Part shown: positions 7,397 through 7,397 of the stretch, one piece after another | Layout of the letters: every line of letters begins with the position of its first letter | Numbering within the stretch: position 1 is the first letter of the stretch | DNA from: Bacteroidales bacterium UBA5507 | GTDB taxonomy: Bacteria; Bacteroidota; Bacteroidia; Bacteroidales; Lentimicrobiaceae | Length of the DNA stretch: 7,397 nt | Direction: 5' to 3' | Assembly (NCBI GenBank): GCA_002426195.1 | Contig: DIOT01000045.1 | Coordinates: 1-7,397, forward strand | Made by a program: the position numbers and the translations under genes | The notes under the pieces: generated by a model | What the model saw: the letters and a program-made list of their open reading frames with translations, nothing else | Databases searched by the model: none | What the model was told of the DNA's origin: nothing

Positions 7397-7397
7397 G

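Overview
The window is part of a Bacteroidota genome, most likely Bacteroidales. The evidence is a SusC/SusD outer-membrane pair, Bacteroidetes-type lipoprotein and TonB-transporter signatures, low GC, very short AT-rich gaps between genes, and no clear Shine-Dalgarno sequences. The genus cannot be fixed from the sequence.

All the main genes lie on the minus strand and read as one operon from right to left. They are: the remnant of a mandelate racemase/muconate lactonizing (MR/MLE, enolase superfamily) gene (7173-6700); a Tat-exported Gfo/Idh/MocA oxidoreductase (6673-5252); a SusC-type TonB-dependent transporter (5231-2160); and a SusD-type lipoprotein (2148-361). The gaps are 26, 20 and 11 bases. 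An intrinsic terminator (171-204) facing the operon follows susD after about 150 bases of featureless AT-rich DNA.

The inferred role is capture and import of a glycan or oligosaccharide by SusCD, with the product or a side-sugar oxidised or reduced, probably in the periplasm, by the exported dehydrogenase-like protein. The MR/MLE enzyme would have been a sugar-acid dehydratase or epimerase partner. No glycoside hydrolase, lyase, sulfatase or regulator is in view, so the substrate cannot be named.

The most notable feature is the right end. The MR/MLE gene keeps its first codons, which encode a twin-arginine start (MVSRREFI), and its last 145 codons. Everything between is missing, and two in-frame stop codons sit at the join. 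About 150 bases further upstream, at the window edge, is a short frameshifted piece resembling the helix-turn-helix of an IS3-type OrfA transposase. Together they suggest IS-associated decay of the promoter-proximal gene of an otherwise intact operon.

The left end (1-143), beyond the terminator, holds competing inverted repeats and the possible start of a small, unrecognised, apparently frameshifted minus-strand reading frame. No tRNA, rRNA or CRISPR array was seen. I found no convincing undescribed system; the findings are local anomalies.
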